Source: Desulfobacterales bacterium (GTDB lineage Bacteria > Desulfobacterota > Desulfobacteria > Desulfobacterales > SpSt-501). Taken from it: a DNA stretch of 32,450 nucleotides. This document shows positions 1-7,407 of the stretch, in pieces. The number at the start of each line of letters is the position of its first letter. Positions within the stretch are counted from its first letter, which is position 1. A program made the translations under genes and the position numbers. The notes below the pieces were generated by a model, which saw only the letters and a program-made list of their open reading frames with translations, made no database searches and was not told the DNA's origin. The DNA lies in the NCBI GenBank assembly GCA_030834695.1, contig JAUQXK010000043.1:1-32450 (forward strand), read 5' to 3'.

Positions 1-378
1 GCCGATGTTCACCCGCGGCCGCTGTTCGTTGCGCACCCGGCGCACCAGCTCGTCCAGAGAGGCCGTCAGGAGCACGAAGAAACCCGTGCCTCGCAGAACA
101 TCCATGTTCCATTCATAGCGCACCGTACCACCCCCCAGGCAGATCAGGGATTTTTCGCGGCGTGCGAAGCGTTTGCAGATCGAGTACTCCAGCTCGCGGA
201 AGGCGACCCACCCTTTTTCCTGAACCAGCCGGTGGAACGAATAGCCCAAGACCCGATCCATCTCCCGATCCAGGTCGATGAAAGGCCATTCGAGTTCTTC
301 CGCCAGGCGCCGGCCGATCGTGGTCTTGCCGGAGCCGATCATTCCACAGAGGTAGATATTGCCGGTGCGTTGTGACAT
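1..378 (-). CDS. aroK: Shikimate kinase, 3' end beyond window
   Basis: Shikimate kinase phosphorylates shikimate with ATP in the common aromatic pathway, in the cytoplasm. The 126 visible residues begin with a P-loop GMIGSGKTT at about residues 12-20. They continue with FIDLD near residue 34, the shikimate-binding aspartate region, then FRELE near 59 and the LGGGT loop near 80, which together are diagnostic for the AroK/AroL family. The C-terminal LID and adenine-binding parts lie off the left edge. The ATG shares one base with the stop codon of the ATC-hydrolase-family gene upstream (TGATG), so translation is probably coupled. It is the last visible gene of a long minus-strand run. A paralogous P-loop kinase with a different substrate cannot be excluded without the C-terminus. 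Confidence 0.88.
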   Translation of the reverse strand, partial: MSQRTGNIYLCGMIGSGKTTIGRRLAEELEWPFIDLDREMDRVLGYSFHRLVQEKGWVAFRELEYSICKRFARREKSLICLGGGTVRYEWNMDVLRGTGFFVLLTASLDELVRRVRNEQRPRVNIG

Positions 379-854
379 CAGCGGTCGAATATTTTGAGCT
401 GGCAGTAAGGGTTGCCTCGGGCGATGCGCTCCTCCAGCTCCATGCGGACCCCGTGGGCGTCGGCCCGGCCGCGGTCGCCTTCCATGGCGATGTCGCAGAA
501 GAGATCGATCTCCTCCGGCGAGCAGCCCATTTCCCTCCAGGCCTCGACCAGCGCGCAGAATTTCATGCGCTGCACCGCGTTCCCGTCGTTGATCTCGACG
601 TCGGAGTCGAAAACCAGGGCAGAGCCCTTGGAGACGTGCTTTTCCACCCAGGCGCGCGCGCTGAAGTCCGCAGGGTCGTTGCGGGCCTTCATGCGGCCGA
701 ACTCGAAGATGGCCTTGCGCGCCAGACGTTCGACCTCCGATGCCGGGAAGGCCTCCTGGAAGCTCCGATAGAGCAGGGCGAACCAGGTGGCGCGGTCCTT
801 GATGGCCGCGCGTACCTTTGCGATCATTTCTGCTTGCGTCACGGACGGAGTCAT
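378..854 (-). CDS. L-2-amino-thiazoline-4-carboxylic acid (ATC) hydrolase family protein
   Basis: This 158-residue protein resembles the ATC hydrolase family (PF14196), whose founding member opens the thiazoline ring of ATC to give N-carbamoyl-L-cysteine. The recognisable part is C-terminal: a Cys-containing FCALVEAWREMGC segment followed by EIDLFCDIAMEGDRG, the block by which the family is usually recognised. There is no signal peptide. The start is an ATG preceded by AGAGGA. The gene lies 15 bp downstream of the URO-D-like gene and overlaps the shikimate kinase start by one base. Many anaerobe genomes carry members of this family beside URO-D-like or corrinoid methyl-transfer genes, and most are uncharacterised. 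The exact substrate here is therefore unknown. Confidence 0.75.
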   Translation of the reverse strand: MTPSVTQAEMIAKVRAAIKDRATWFALLYRSFQEAFPASEVERLARKAIFEFGRMKARNDPADFSARAWVEKHVSKGSALVFDSDVEINDGNAVQRMKFCALVEAWREMGCSPEEIDLFCDIAMEGDRGRADAHGVRMELEERIARGNPYCQLKIFDR

Positions 855-869
855 ATAATTCCTCTGTGC

Positions 870-1826
870 TTACAGCAATGAGATATCGGATTGCTTTTGG
901 CCGCTGCGCGCGGCCGCCACCACGGCGCGCACGATGTCCGGGCTTGCCCAGGTGTCGATGCTGCAGCCGTTGGCCATGAAAAATCGCCGGCCGCCTCCGA
1001 GAGCGGCCCCCTCCGCCACATGGCTTTTGAGAAAAGCCGGCGAGCGCCGCGTGAGAAGGGTCTGGTCGATCCCGCCCATGACGCAGCCGGGAAAGCGCTG
1101 CTTGACGCTGTCCAAGGACGGTCCGTGGGGGCCGCGGTCCCACCAACTGAAGACGTTCACGGGAAAATCCAGGCATTCGTCCATGTAGAGGTTCTCGCCG
1201 TGGATGTGGGCGGTGTTCATCCGCCCCTGCCCGGAAACGGCCGCGAACACCTTTTGCGCATAGGGCTTAACGAAAGTGAGGAAGATGTCGTGGCTGACTA
1301 GCTCCCTTGCAGCCGGCACGGACATGAAAATCCCGGCGGCGCCGATCTCCAACGACTTCCGGGCGTAGGCGATGAGATTGTCTGTTACCGCCGCAAGCGC
1401 CGCATGCAGGGCTTCGGGTTCGTTTTGGGCGAGGTGCTCCATGCTCTCGCCGGCGACGCTACGCCGGATGCTCTGCCAAGGGTCGAACACCGTGTCGAGG
1501 AAGTAGGCGCGGCCCTTGAGCTCCCGGGAGATGATGCGCAGGGCCTTGAACTGCTCGCGCCATTCGCAGCGCTCCACGTCGAAGGCCGTGAACTTCTGCA
1601 GGTCCTGCCGGGTACGCACCGCATCGAGCCCTTGAGGCGTCGGGTAGTAATAGTCGTTCATCACCTTGAGAAAATCAAAGTCGTAGTGCCTGAAGAATTC
1701 CAATGTGATGCGGGCGAATGGCTCACCACCGCCGTGCTGCACGCCGAAGTGATACCAGAGCGAGATCGGCGGGTAGTCGACGTCCTCGCCTTTTAGCACA
1801 CGATCCACACGTTCGATCTTGTTCAT
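870..1826 (-). CDS. Uroporphyrinogen decarboxylase-like (URO-D/MtaA superfamily) protein
   Basis: This is a 318-residue TIM-barrel protein of the URO-D superfamily (PF01208). It starts NKIERVDRVLKGEDVDYPP, a common opening for non-heme members, and lacks the N-terminal RQAGRY motif of true HemE. Barrel motifs include AAGIFMSVPAARE in the middle, the HIHGEN histidine pair after it, and GGIDQ near residue 250. It is therefore more likely related to the corrinoid-linked methyltransferases (MtaA/MtbA/CmuA type) or their uncharacterised relatives than to heme synthesis. The ATG is preceded by GGAG at good spacing. Upstream is a 170-bp gap with a long AT-rich inverted repeat separating it from livF; downstream, 15 bp away, is the ATC-hydrolase-family gene. 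No corrinoid-binding protein gene is visible in the window. Confidence 0.8.
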   Translation of the reverse strand: MNKIERVDRVLKGEDVDYPPISLWYHFGVQHGGGEPFARITLEFFRHYDFDFLKVMNDYYYPTPQGLDAVRTRQDLQKFTAFDVERCEWREQFKALRIISRELKGRAYFLDTVFDPWQSIRRSVAGESMEHLAQNEPEALHAALAAVTDNLIAYARKSLEIGAAGIFMSVPAARELVSHDIFLTFVKPYAQKVFAAVSGQGRMNTAHIHGENLYMDECLDFPVNVFSWWDRGPHGPSLDSVKQRFPGCVMGGIDQTLLTRRSPAFLKSHVAEGAALGGGRRFFMANGCSIDTWASPDIVRAVVAAARSGQKQSDISLL

Positions 1827-1847
1827 CGCTTTCTCCAGAATAGTTTT

Positions 1848-1947
1848 AAGTTTTACGTTTTAAGTGTTAAGCAAAATGCAGCTTAATCCAACCCTTAATC
1901 TTTAAAGGAACCTCCCTTTTTTACTTAACACTTAAAACCTAAAACTT
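1848..1947. repeat. AT-rich inverted repeat between livF and the URO-D-like gene
   Basis: Two 24-nt arms (1848-1871 and 1924-1947) are reverse complements with one mismatch, made mostly of TTTTAAG / CTTAAAA units around a 52-nt centre. A T-run follows the right arm on the plus strand and the centre is also A/T-rich. It lies just past the livF stop on the minus strand, so it may act as a processing or termination structure between the transporter genes and the URO-D gene. It looks like a dispersed intergenic repeat rather than a canonical terminator, because the loop is long. Confidence 0.75.
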
Positions 1948-1996
1948 TTTTGCCCCCAAAGAAAGGCAAATTTGCGATTGAACCGCAGCCTAAACT

Positions 1997-2707
1997 CTAT
2001 GCCACTCCCAGATACGCCTTCTGCATCAGCGGGTTGTTCTTCAAGTTTTCGGCGGTGTCGTGCAGGACGATTTCACCGGTCTGCAACACATAGCCGCGGC
2101 TGGCGATGGTCAGCGCCATGTTTGCGTTCTGCTCGACGATCAGGACGGCCACGCCTTCCATCCGGTTGATCGTCTGGATGATATCGAAGACCTTGTCGAC
2201 ATAACGCGGCGACAGGCCCATAGACGGCTCGTCCATGATGAGCAGCCGCGGTCGGGCCATGAGGGCCCGCGCCATGGCCACCATCTGCTGTTCGCCGCCG
2301 CTTAAGGTCGAGGCCAGCTGGCGGCTGCGCTCCTGCGCCACCGGAAACAGCGCGTACATGCGTTCAATATCGTCCCGAATCCCGCCGGCGTCCCGGCGGG
2401 TGTAGGCGCCCATCAGCAGGTTCTCGTGCACGGTGAGATACGGGAACAGGCGTCGCGCCTCCAGCACCGGCGCGATTCCGGACCGGACGATCTCCGAAGA
2501 CGGCAGCCGGTCGATGCGCCGGCCGAGGAACTCCACCGTTCCCATCTTCGGCCGCACCAGACCGAGGATGGTCTTCATGGTGGTTGATTTGCCGCAGGCG
2601 TTGCCGCCGAGCAGCGAGACGATTTCCCCCGCCTGGACGTTCAGGGAAACGTTCCGCAGCGCCTGGATCGGCCCGTAAAAGGTGTGCACGTCAGTCAGCT
2701 TGAGCAC
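1997..2707 (-). CDS. livF: Branched-chain amino acid-type ABC transporter ATP-binding protein LivF
   Basis: This is one of two ATPases that would power the HAAT-family importer, working with LivG at the inner face of the membrane. The 236-residue length is normal for LivF. It has a Walker A GGNACGKST (residues about 34-42; the usual form is GxNGAGKTT), signature LSGGEQQMVAMARAL, Walker B LLIMDEPSMGLSP and a C-terminal H-loop region ending in the typical QKAYLG. The start is GTG inside the end of livG, a 17-bp overlap, so translation is likely coupled. The Ala-Cys in the P-loop is unusual but keeps the GxxxxGKS consensus. It is the last gene of the transporter proper. Confidence 0.94.
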   Translation of the reverse strand: MLKLTDVHTFYGPIQALRNVSLNVQAGEIVSLLGGNACGKSTTMKTILGLVRPKMGTVEFLGRRIDRLPSSEIVRSGIAPVLEARRLFPYLTVHENLLMGAYTRRDAGGIRDDIERMYALFPVAQERSRQLASTLSGGEQQMVAMARALMARPRLLIMDEPSMGLSPRYVDKVFDIIQTINRMEGVAVLIVEQNANMALTIASRGYVLQTGEIVLHDTAENLKNNPLMQKAYLGVA

Positions 2708-3473
2708 GCCGGCGCCCTCCCATATAGGCTTCGATGACCGTCGGGTCGGCCGCGATGGCGGCGGGCGTTCCCTCGGCGATTTTCTCGCCGTGATCGAGAA
2801 CCACGATCCGGTCCGAAACCGTCATGACCACCTTCATTTTGTGTTCGATCACCAGAACGCTGTGGCCGCGTTCGCAGATCAGGCGGATGAGGTCAACCAC
2901 CTGCTGGGTTTCATGGGGGTTCATGCCGGCCGTCGGCTCGTCGAGCAGGATGAGCTTGGGGCCGGACACCAGCGCCCGGGCGATCTCCAGCCGGCGGCGG
3001 TTGGCGTAGGACAGCTCGCGGGCCGGCTGGTCCAGGCGCGGCAGCAGCCGTTCGCCGAAGAGGGCTAAGACCTCCAGGCAGCGCTCGCGGTTTTCGGCCT
3101 CCTCGCGGCCGACCCGCGGCGGCCGCAGCAGCGCGCTGAAGATGCCGGTTCGGCCCCTGAAGTCCCGGCCGACCATGACGTTCTCAAGCACCGACATCTG
3201 GCCGAACACCCGAATATGCTGGAAGGTCCGGCTGATTCCGCGGCGCGCCACCTCGTGGGGCGGCCGGCCGACGATTTCCTCTCCGTTGAACCGCACCGAT
3301 CCTCGGTCGGGCGGCATGGTGCCGGTGATGCAGTTGAAAAGGGTGGTCTTGCCGGCGCCGTTGGGGCCGATCAGGCTGACGATCTCGCCCTCGTCGAGGT
3401 GCAGGGACACCGCGCGGAGGGCCTTGAGGCCGCCGAATTCCTTGGTGATCTCCGCGATCTGCAGCAGCGCCAT
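2691..3473 (-). CDS. livG: Branched-chain amino acid-type ABC transporter ATP-binding protein LivG
   Basis: This is the second ATPase of the importer, 260 residues. Visible motifs are Walker A GPNGAGKTT (about residues 37-45), the LivG-typical RRGISRTFQHIRVF segment near 95, signature ELSYANRRRLEIARAL, Walker B LILLDEPTAGMNP and H-loop VIEHKM. The C-terminus IEAYMGG is typical of LivG. The ATG has GGAGG upstream, lies 3 bp after the livM stop, and the gene overlaps livF. The signature (SYANRRRLE instead of SGGQ) is the normal LivG variant. Substrate specificity is set by LivK, not by this protein. Confidence 0.95.
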   Translation of the reverse strand: MALLQIAEITKEFGGLKALRAVSLHLDEGEIVSLIGPNGAGKTTLFNCITGTMPPDRGSVRFNGEEIVGRPPHEVARRGISRTFQHIRVFGQMSVLENVMVGRDFRGRTGIFSALLRPPRVGREEAENRERCLEVLALFGERLLPRLDQPARELSYANRRRLEIARALVSGPKLILLDEPTAGMNPHETQQVVDLIRLICERGHSVLVIEHKMKVVMTVSDRIVVLDHGEKIAEGTPAAIAADPTVIEAYMGGRRRAQAD

Positions 3474-3476
3474 GGC

Positions 3477-4496
3477 TCAGCCCTCCGGCAGAAACTTGTC
3501 CCCGCGTTGATAGACCCTGACAGGGGACGGATCGAACCGGGTAAGCCGCAGGCGATAGGAGCGGCTCCCGAAGAGCCCCTGGCGCCGCACCAGCATCATG
3601 ACGATGAGGATGCCGCCGTAGACGAACATGCGGTATTCCAGCAGCGGGCGGAAGATTTCCGGGATCAGGATCAAGGCCGCCGCTCCCACCATCGGGCCGA
3701 TCAGATTGCCCTGGCCGCCGAAGGCCAGCATGGCGAGCAGGATAAACGATTCGTTGATCGTGAAGCTGTCCGGGCTGATGTATTTCACGAAGTGGGCATA
3801 GAAGCTGCCGGCGATGCCGGCGTAACTGGCCGACAGCACAAAAGCCTGGGTCTTGTAACGGGTGGTGTCCACGCCCGTGGCCTCGGCGGCCAGCTCGTTT
3901 TCGCGGATGGCGGTCAGGGCGCGGCCGAAACGGCAGTCCATCAGCCGGTGCATGCTGAAAACCGTCAGCAACACCAGGGTCAGGATCAGGTAATAGTACT
4001 GCAGCCGCGAGCCCAGCGCGAAGCCGAAGATCGAGGGCGGAGGAATGTCCATGATCCCGAGCGGGCCGTTGGTGAATCCCATCCAGTTCTGCAGCACCAG
4101 GAACAGAATCATGTTGAACCCGAGCGTCACGAGCGTCATGTAAATGCCCGAAAGGCGCAGGGTCGGTTTGGCGATCAGGTAGCCGAAACCGCCGGCGATC
4201 GCACCGGCTCCGGCCAGCGCCAGCACCCACGGCAGCTGCAGATCGATGGTCAGCTTAGCCGATGCGTAGGCACCGATCGCATAGAAGGCGGCATGCCCGA
4301 TGGACAACATCCCCACGTAGCCGTTGAGCAGGTTGAGGCTGAGCGCCAGGATGGCATAGATGCCGATGAACACCAGCACCTGGAGGTAGTACATGTTGGC
4401 GACGAAAAGGGGCACCGCAGCAAAAGCCGCGATGATCAGCAGCACGGGCGAATTGGCCATTATGGATTTAAGGCCGCGCATGATTCGTGTTTCCAT
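3477..4496 (-). CDS. livM: Branched-chain amino acid-type ABC transporter permease LivM
   Basis: This is an inner-membrane permease of the LivM type, 339 residues with the start chosen here. It shows about eight to nine hydrophobic helices and the family motifs ILALSLNLLNGYVGMLSIGHAAFYAIGAY near the N-terminus, FTNGPLGI, the cytoplasmic EAA-like loop RFGRALTAIRENELAAEATGVD, and ILLAMLAFGGQGNLIGPMVGAA. The frame stays open further upstream to a TTG at 4541, but that stretch lies inside an inserted palindromic repeat (4514-4638), so the ATG at 4496 is preferred; no strong ribosome binding site is visible. ATGs at 4481 and 4460 are also possible. The spacer to livH is filled by the repeat. Confidence 0.92.
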   Translation of the reverse strand: METRIMRGLKSIMANSPVLLIIAAFAAVPLFVANMYYLQVLVFIGIYAILALSLNLLNGYVGMLSIGHAAFYAIGAYASAKLTIDLQLPWVLALAGAGAIAGGFGYLIAKPTLRLSGIYMTLVTLGFNMILFLVLQNWMGFTNGPLGIMDIPPPSIFGFALGSRLQYYYLILTLVLLTVFSMHRLMDCRFGRALTAIRENELAAEATGVDTTRYKTQAFVLSASYAGIAGSFYAHFVKYISPDSFTINESFILLAMLAFGGQGNLIGPMVGAAALILIPEIFRPLLEYRMFVYGGILIVMMLVRRQGLFGSRSYRLRLTRFDPSPVRVYQRGDKFLPEG

Positions 4497-4513
4497 AAAA
4501 CGCCATTCGTTTC

Positions 4514-4638
4514 GATGACTTTGTAATAAAGCCAAGTTCAAGGCGCGCGAGTCTCGCCGAGCGAGGCGTACTTGAGGTACGCCGCAGCGAGAGCGAGACG
4601 AAGCGCAACGCCGAAATTGACTTTATTACAAAGTCATC
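4514..4638. repeat. Palindromic element A in the livH-livM spacer
   Basis: A 125-bp element is bounded by perfect 18-bp terminal inverted repeats, gatgactttgtaataaag at 4514-4531 and its complement at 4621-4638. The interior folds again: an outer stem GTCTCGC/GCGAGAC and a central hairpin GGCGTAC-5 nt-GTACGCC. The core of about 90 bp matches element B at 13501-13600 when both are read in the direction of their host operon. It fills almost the whole spacer, from 3 bp past the livH stop to 18 bp before the livM ATG. No protein is encoded. It could be a non-autonomous mobile repeat or a REP/BIME-like structure affecting mRNA stability. Confidence 0.88.
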
Positions 4639-4641
4639 GCA

Positions 4642-5544
4642 TCAGTCGCCGCGGGTGTGCGCCATCTCCCTGCCGCCGAACAGCCCTCCCGGCCGCAGCA
4701 GCAATATCAGGATCATGAAGACAAAGGAGAAGACGTGGCGGAAGTTGGAGGCCCCGAACTCGACCGAAAATGTCTCGACCAGGCCGATCATCAAACCCGC
4801 CACCACCGCTCCCGGCAGGCTGGTCAGCCCGCCGACCACGCTGGCGCTGAAAGCCTTGAGGCCGTAAAGCCCGCCCATCGTGGGGTAAAAGAGATTGTAG
4901 TACACCCCGACCAGCACGCCGGCCACGCCGCCGAGCATCGACCCGATGGCAAAGGCCGCCATGTAGATCACGTTGACGTTGACCCCCATGGCGGAAGCCG
5001 CCTCGTAGTCCTGGGCCGTGGCGCGGATGACCATGCCGAGCTTGGTGCGGTTGATGACGAAATAAAGCAACAGCATCAGCAGGAGCGTGACTCCCAGAAC
5101 CGCCATCTGCAGAAAGGTGATGTAGACCCCGGCGACGTTGATTTCAAAATCGCCGAGGCGGCCGAGGAGGCCGAAGGGAATCGACTGGGTCTCCGGCCCC
5201 CAGACCTTCTGGGCGAGATTGACGAGCAGGATCGAGATGCCGATGGTGACCAGCAGCGAGGTGGCGTGCGGCGCGTTTCGCAGGAAGTGAAACGCGAGAA
5301 CCTCGACCACGATCCCCAGAACGGCGGTGGCGGCCAGGGCCGCGCCCAGGGCCAGGAGAAAGTTGGGATGGAGCAGGCGGATGATTTCAAAGCCGACGTA
5401 CGCCCCGATCATATAGACTTCGCCATGCGCGAAGGTCACCATGCGCAGGGTGCCGAAGATCAGGGTGAAACCCAGGGCGAGCAAGGCATAGACGCTGCCC
5501 TGGGTCAGGCCGTTGATGAGTTGTTCAAATATAAATGAAGGCAT
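4642..5544 (-). CDS. livH: Branched-chain amino acid-type ABC transporter permease LivH
   Basis: This is the LivH-type inner-membrane permease, 300 residues from the ATG at 5544. The start region FIFEQLINGLTQGSVYALLALGFTLIFGTLRMVTFAHGE is the classic LivH N-terminus. Later come the LGMVIRATAQDYEAASAMGVNV cytoplasmic loop and the GLKAFSASVVGGLTSLPGAVVAGLMIGLVE motif. The protein is almost entirely hydrophobic, with about eight helices. A TTG six codons upstream (5562) is in frame, but the ATG aligns with the family start and neither has a clear ribosome binding site. Between livK and livH lies a 158-bp spacer with an imperfect inverted repeat. Confidence 0.94.
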   Translation of the reverse strand: MPSFIFEQLINGLTQGSVYALLALGFTLIFGTLRMVTFAHGEVYMIGAYVGFEIIRLLHPNFLLALGAALAATAVLGIVVEVLAFHFLRNAPHATSLLVTIGISILLVNLAQKVWGPETQSIPFGLLGRLGDFEINVAGVYITFLQMAVLGVTLLLMLLLYFVINRTKLGMVIRATAQDYEAASAMGVNVNVIYMAAFAIGSMLGGVAGVLVGVYYNLFYPTMGGLYGLKAFSASVVGGLTSLPGAVVAGLMIGLVETFSVEFGASNFRHVFSFVFMILILLLRPGGLFGGREMAHTRGD

Positions 5545-5560
5545 AAAGAATAAAAGGTTC

Positions 5561-5639
5561 AAGGATTCGAGGGGTCAAGGGGTCAAGCGAGGATGCCGAT
5601 TCCATTTTTCACTTGAACCCTGGGACCCCTTGGACCCTT
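5561..5639. repeat. Imperfect inverted repeat between livK and livH
   Basis: Left arm 5561-5587 (aaggattcgaggggtcaagg and on) and right arm 5612-5639 are reverse complements with a few mismatches. Both are built of GGGGTC-AAG units. The resulting stem-loop lies 17 bp upstream of the livH ATG and 64 bp past the livK stop on the transcribed strand. Such structures after a binding-protein gene commonly protect or terminate part of the transcript, which makes binding protein more abundant than permease. The unit also looks like a dispersed genomic repeat. Confidence 0.65.
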
Positions 5640-5702
5640 CCGGGTCGATTTCGGCCGACGTCGCGCTCCACCGAACAGCCCAGACGGCGGCGGAGCGGCG
5701 AG

Positions 5703-6833
5703 TTAAGGCTTATACAACACCCACTGCCCATCCTTGATCATGATCCGCACCAGCTGCTTGGCCGGGTCGCGGCCTTCGGCGTAGGAAATGGGACCGGTGG
5801 CACCCTCGTATCCCCTGAGCCCGAGCAACCCTTCGCGCACCTTGGCGCGGCTGTCGGTGCCCACCGCCTTGAGCGCCGCCGTCAACAGGCCGGCCGCGTC
5901 ATAGGCCAGCGCCGCGAACTGATTGGGGTCTGCGCCGTACAGGGCCTTGTAGTCCTTCGTGAAATTCTGGGCGGCCGGACGGGGGTCGCTGCTGAAATAG
6001 TTTACCGGGATCATGGTCCCCTCAACGGCCTTGCCGCCCATCTCAAGGGTTTTGACCGAAAAAAGCGAGCTGTTGGCGAGCACGGTCGGCTTGAAGCGCG
6101 CGCGTTCGGCCTGGTTCATGATGGCCGTAAAATCCGCATAGAAGGTCGGCATGTAGACCAGGTCCGGCTCCAGGCGCTTCAATTTGGAGATGATGGCGTT
6201 GAAGTCTTTTTCGCCGGGAGTGAAGGCCTCCTCGGCGGCGATCTCCGCGCCGAGTTTGCGGGCCTCGCCCACGAAGTATTTGTTGGCGTCCACACCCCAG
6301 TCGTTGTTGATGTAGATCGTGGCGATTTTTTTCTTTTTCAGGTCGTTGACCGCCCAGCGGGCGTTGTAGGGTCCCTCATAGCCTTGGGTGGCCACGACGC
6401 GGAACATGAACTCGCCCTTCTTGGTCCAGTCCTGGTGCGAGGCAGTGGGCGAGATCTGGACCATCTTGGCCTGCTCGTAGACCGGTGCCGCCGCCATGGT
6501 GCTGGAGCTGCTGAAGTCGCCGATCTGTGCGATGATGTCGGGATCGGCCACGAACATTTCGGCGATCAGGACCGACTCCTTGGCGTCGCCGCGGCTGTCG
6601 GCGACGACCAGTTCCAGCTTCTTGCCGTTGATGCCGCCGTCCTTGTTGATCTTGTCCATTACCAGGGTGACCGATCGTTTGAAGTCGTTGCCATACTCGG
6701 CCCAGTCGCCGGTCAGCGGGGCCGATAGCCCGATCTTCACTCCGCCGGCCGCCTGCACCGCACTCGGGCCGGCGGATGCGCCGGCCAGGATCAACACGAT
6801 CAGAGTACTCGTCACGACCATCTTTTTAACCAT
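5703..6833 (-). CDS. livK: Branched-chain amino acid-type ABC transporter substrate-binding protein
   Basis: This is the periplasmic binding protein of the importer (Peripla_BP_6/LivK type), 376 residues from the chosen ATG. The N-terminus VKKMVVTSTLIVLILAGASA is a signal peptide, with likely cleavage after AVQA near residue 28. The mature protein starts VKIGLSAPLTGDWAEYGNDFKRS, the standard opening of the family, followed by KINKDGGINGKKLELVVADSRGD. The start at 6833 has GGGAGG seven bases upstream; an in-frame ATG 39 bases further upstream lacks one. It is the first gene of the liv set, 141 bp downstream of the cupin gene. LivK-type proteins bind varied amino acids, amides and aromatic acids, so branched-chain specificity is not established. 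Confidence 0.93.
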   Translation of the reverse strand: MVKKMVVTSTLIVLILAGASAGPSAVQAAGGVKIGLSAPLTGDWAEYGNDFKRSVTLVMDKINKDGGINGKKLELVVADSRGDAKESVLIAEMFVADPDIIAQIGDFSSSSTMAAAPVYEQAKMVQISPTASHQDWTKKGEFMFRVVATQGYEGPYNARWAVNDLKKKKIATIYINNDWGVDANKYFVGEARKLGAEIAAEEAFTPGEKDFNAIISKLKRLEPDLVYMPTFYADFTAIMNQAERARFKPTVLANSSLFSVKTLEMGGKAVEGTMIPVNYFSSDPRPAAQNFTKDYKALYGADPNQFAALAYDAAGLLTAALKAVGTDSRAKVREGLLGLRGYEGATGPISYAEGRDPAKQLVRIMIKDGQWVLYKP

Positions 6834-6974
6834 CGCAGCCTCCCTTTTTACGTGTTCGTTGATGGGTCCCATCCCTGCCGTCCGCCCGCCGGCGAGGCCG
6901 GCGCAGGTTCGTATCGTTTCCGAGGCCGGCCTCGAAGCGCTTGCGGCGTTCGGCTCCGCGCAGGGTCGCGGCCG

Positions 6975-7385
6975 TCACACGGTCTCTTTTTCATAGACGT
7001 TGCAGATGCAGCACAAAAAGGTTGCCGGCTCCGTGTCGCTCAGGTTGCGCATCCCGTGCGGTTCTATGCTGGGAACCACCACCGTGTCTCCGGCCTCGGC
7101 GATACAGCTCATCGACTTCTGATCGGTTTTCGGATCGAACTGGTAGCACTCGAAGCGGCCGCTCAGAATGTACATGGATTGGATGTAAAAGTGATTGTGA
7201 ATCGGAATCTCTCCGCCGGGCTGGGCCGTGAACAGGCGCAGGCCGTATTCCGGGTAGCCGGTGCCGTCGTCGCCGAACTTCGACAACCAGCGCACGCTGA
7301 TGCCCTTTACGTCCAGAAGCTGACCCTTGTATGGAAATTTGGCGATCTTGACGTCTTCGACGTTCTTCCATTTGACTAAATCCAT
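6975..7385 (-). CDS. Small single-domain cupin protein
   Basis: This is a 136-residue cupin, a small beta-barrel. Motif 1 is GGEIPIHNHFYIQSMYILSG (residues about 58-76) with His63 and His65 as probable metal ligands. Motif 2 is AGDTVVVPSIEPHGM, with His110 as a further ligand. The chosen ATG is preceded by GGAGG; an ATG four codons upstream overlaps that ribosome site and is unlikely. The gene lies 22 bp downstream of the M20D amidohydrolase, in the same operon, and 141 bp upstream of livK. The spacer contains a 14-bp perfect palindrome at 6921-6934 and GC-rich hairpins. Single-domain cupins can be enzymes or ligand binders, and its reaction is unknown. Confidence 0.85.
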   Translation of the reverse strand: MDLVKWKNVEDVKIAKFPYKGQLLDVKGISVRWLSKFGDDGTGYPEYGLRLFTAQPGGEIPIHNHFYIQSMYILSGRFECYQFDPKTDQKSMSCIAEAGDTVVVPSIEPHGMRNLSDTEPATFLCCICNVYEKETV

Positions 7386-7407
7386 GATGTCCTCCATAAA
7401 ATTTCGC

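Noticed and set aside
870-1826. HemE (true uroporphyrinogen decarboxylase)
   Set aside because: The N-terminal RQAGRY motif is missing and there are no heme genes nearby.
4497-4541. Extension of livM to a TTG at 4541
   Set aside because: The added residues are encoded by the end of palindromic element A, and LivM proteins normally begin near the ATG at 4496.
6921-6934. 14-bp palindrome cgaggccggcctcg as an operator
   Set aside because: Such GC palindromes are expected by chance in this composition, and no promoter could be placed next to it.
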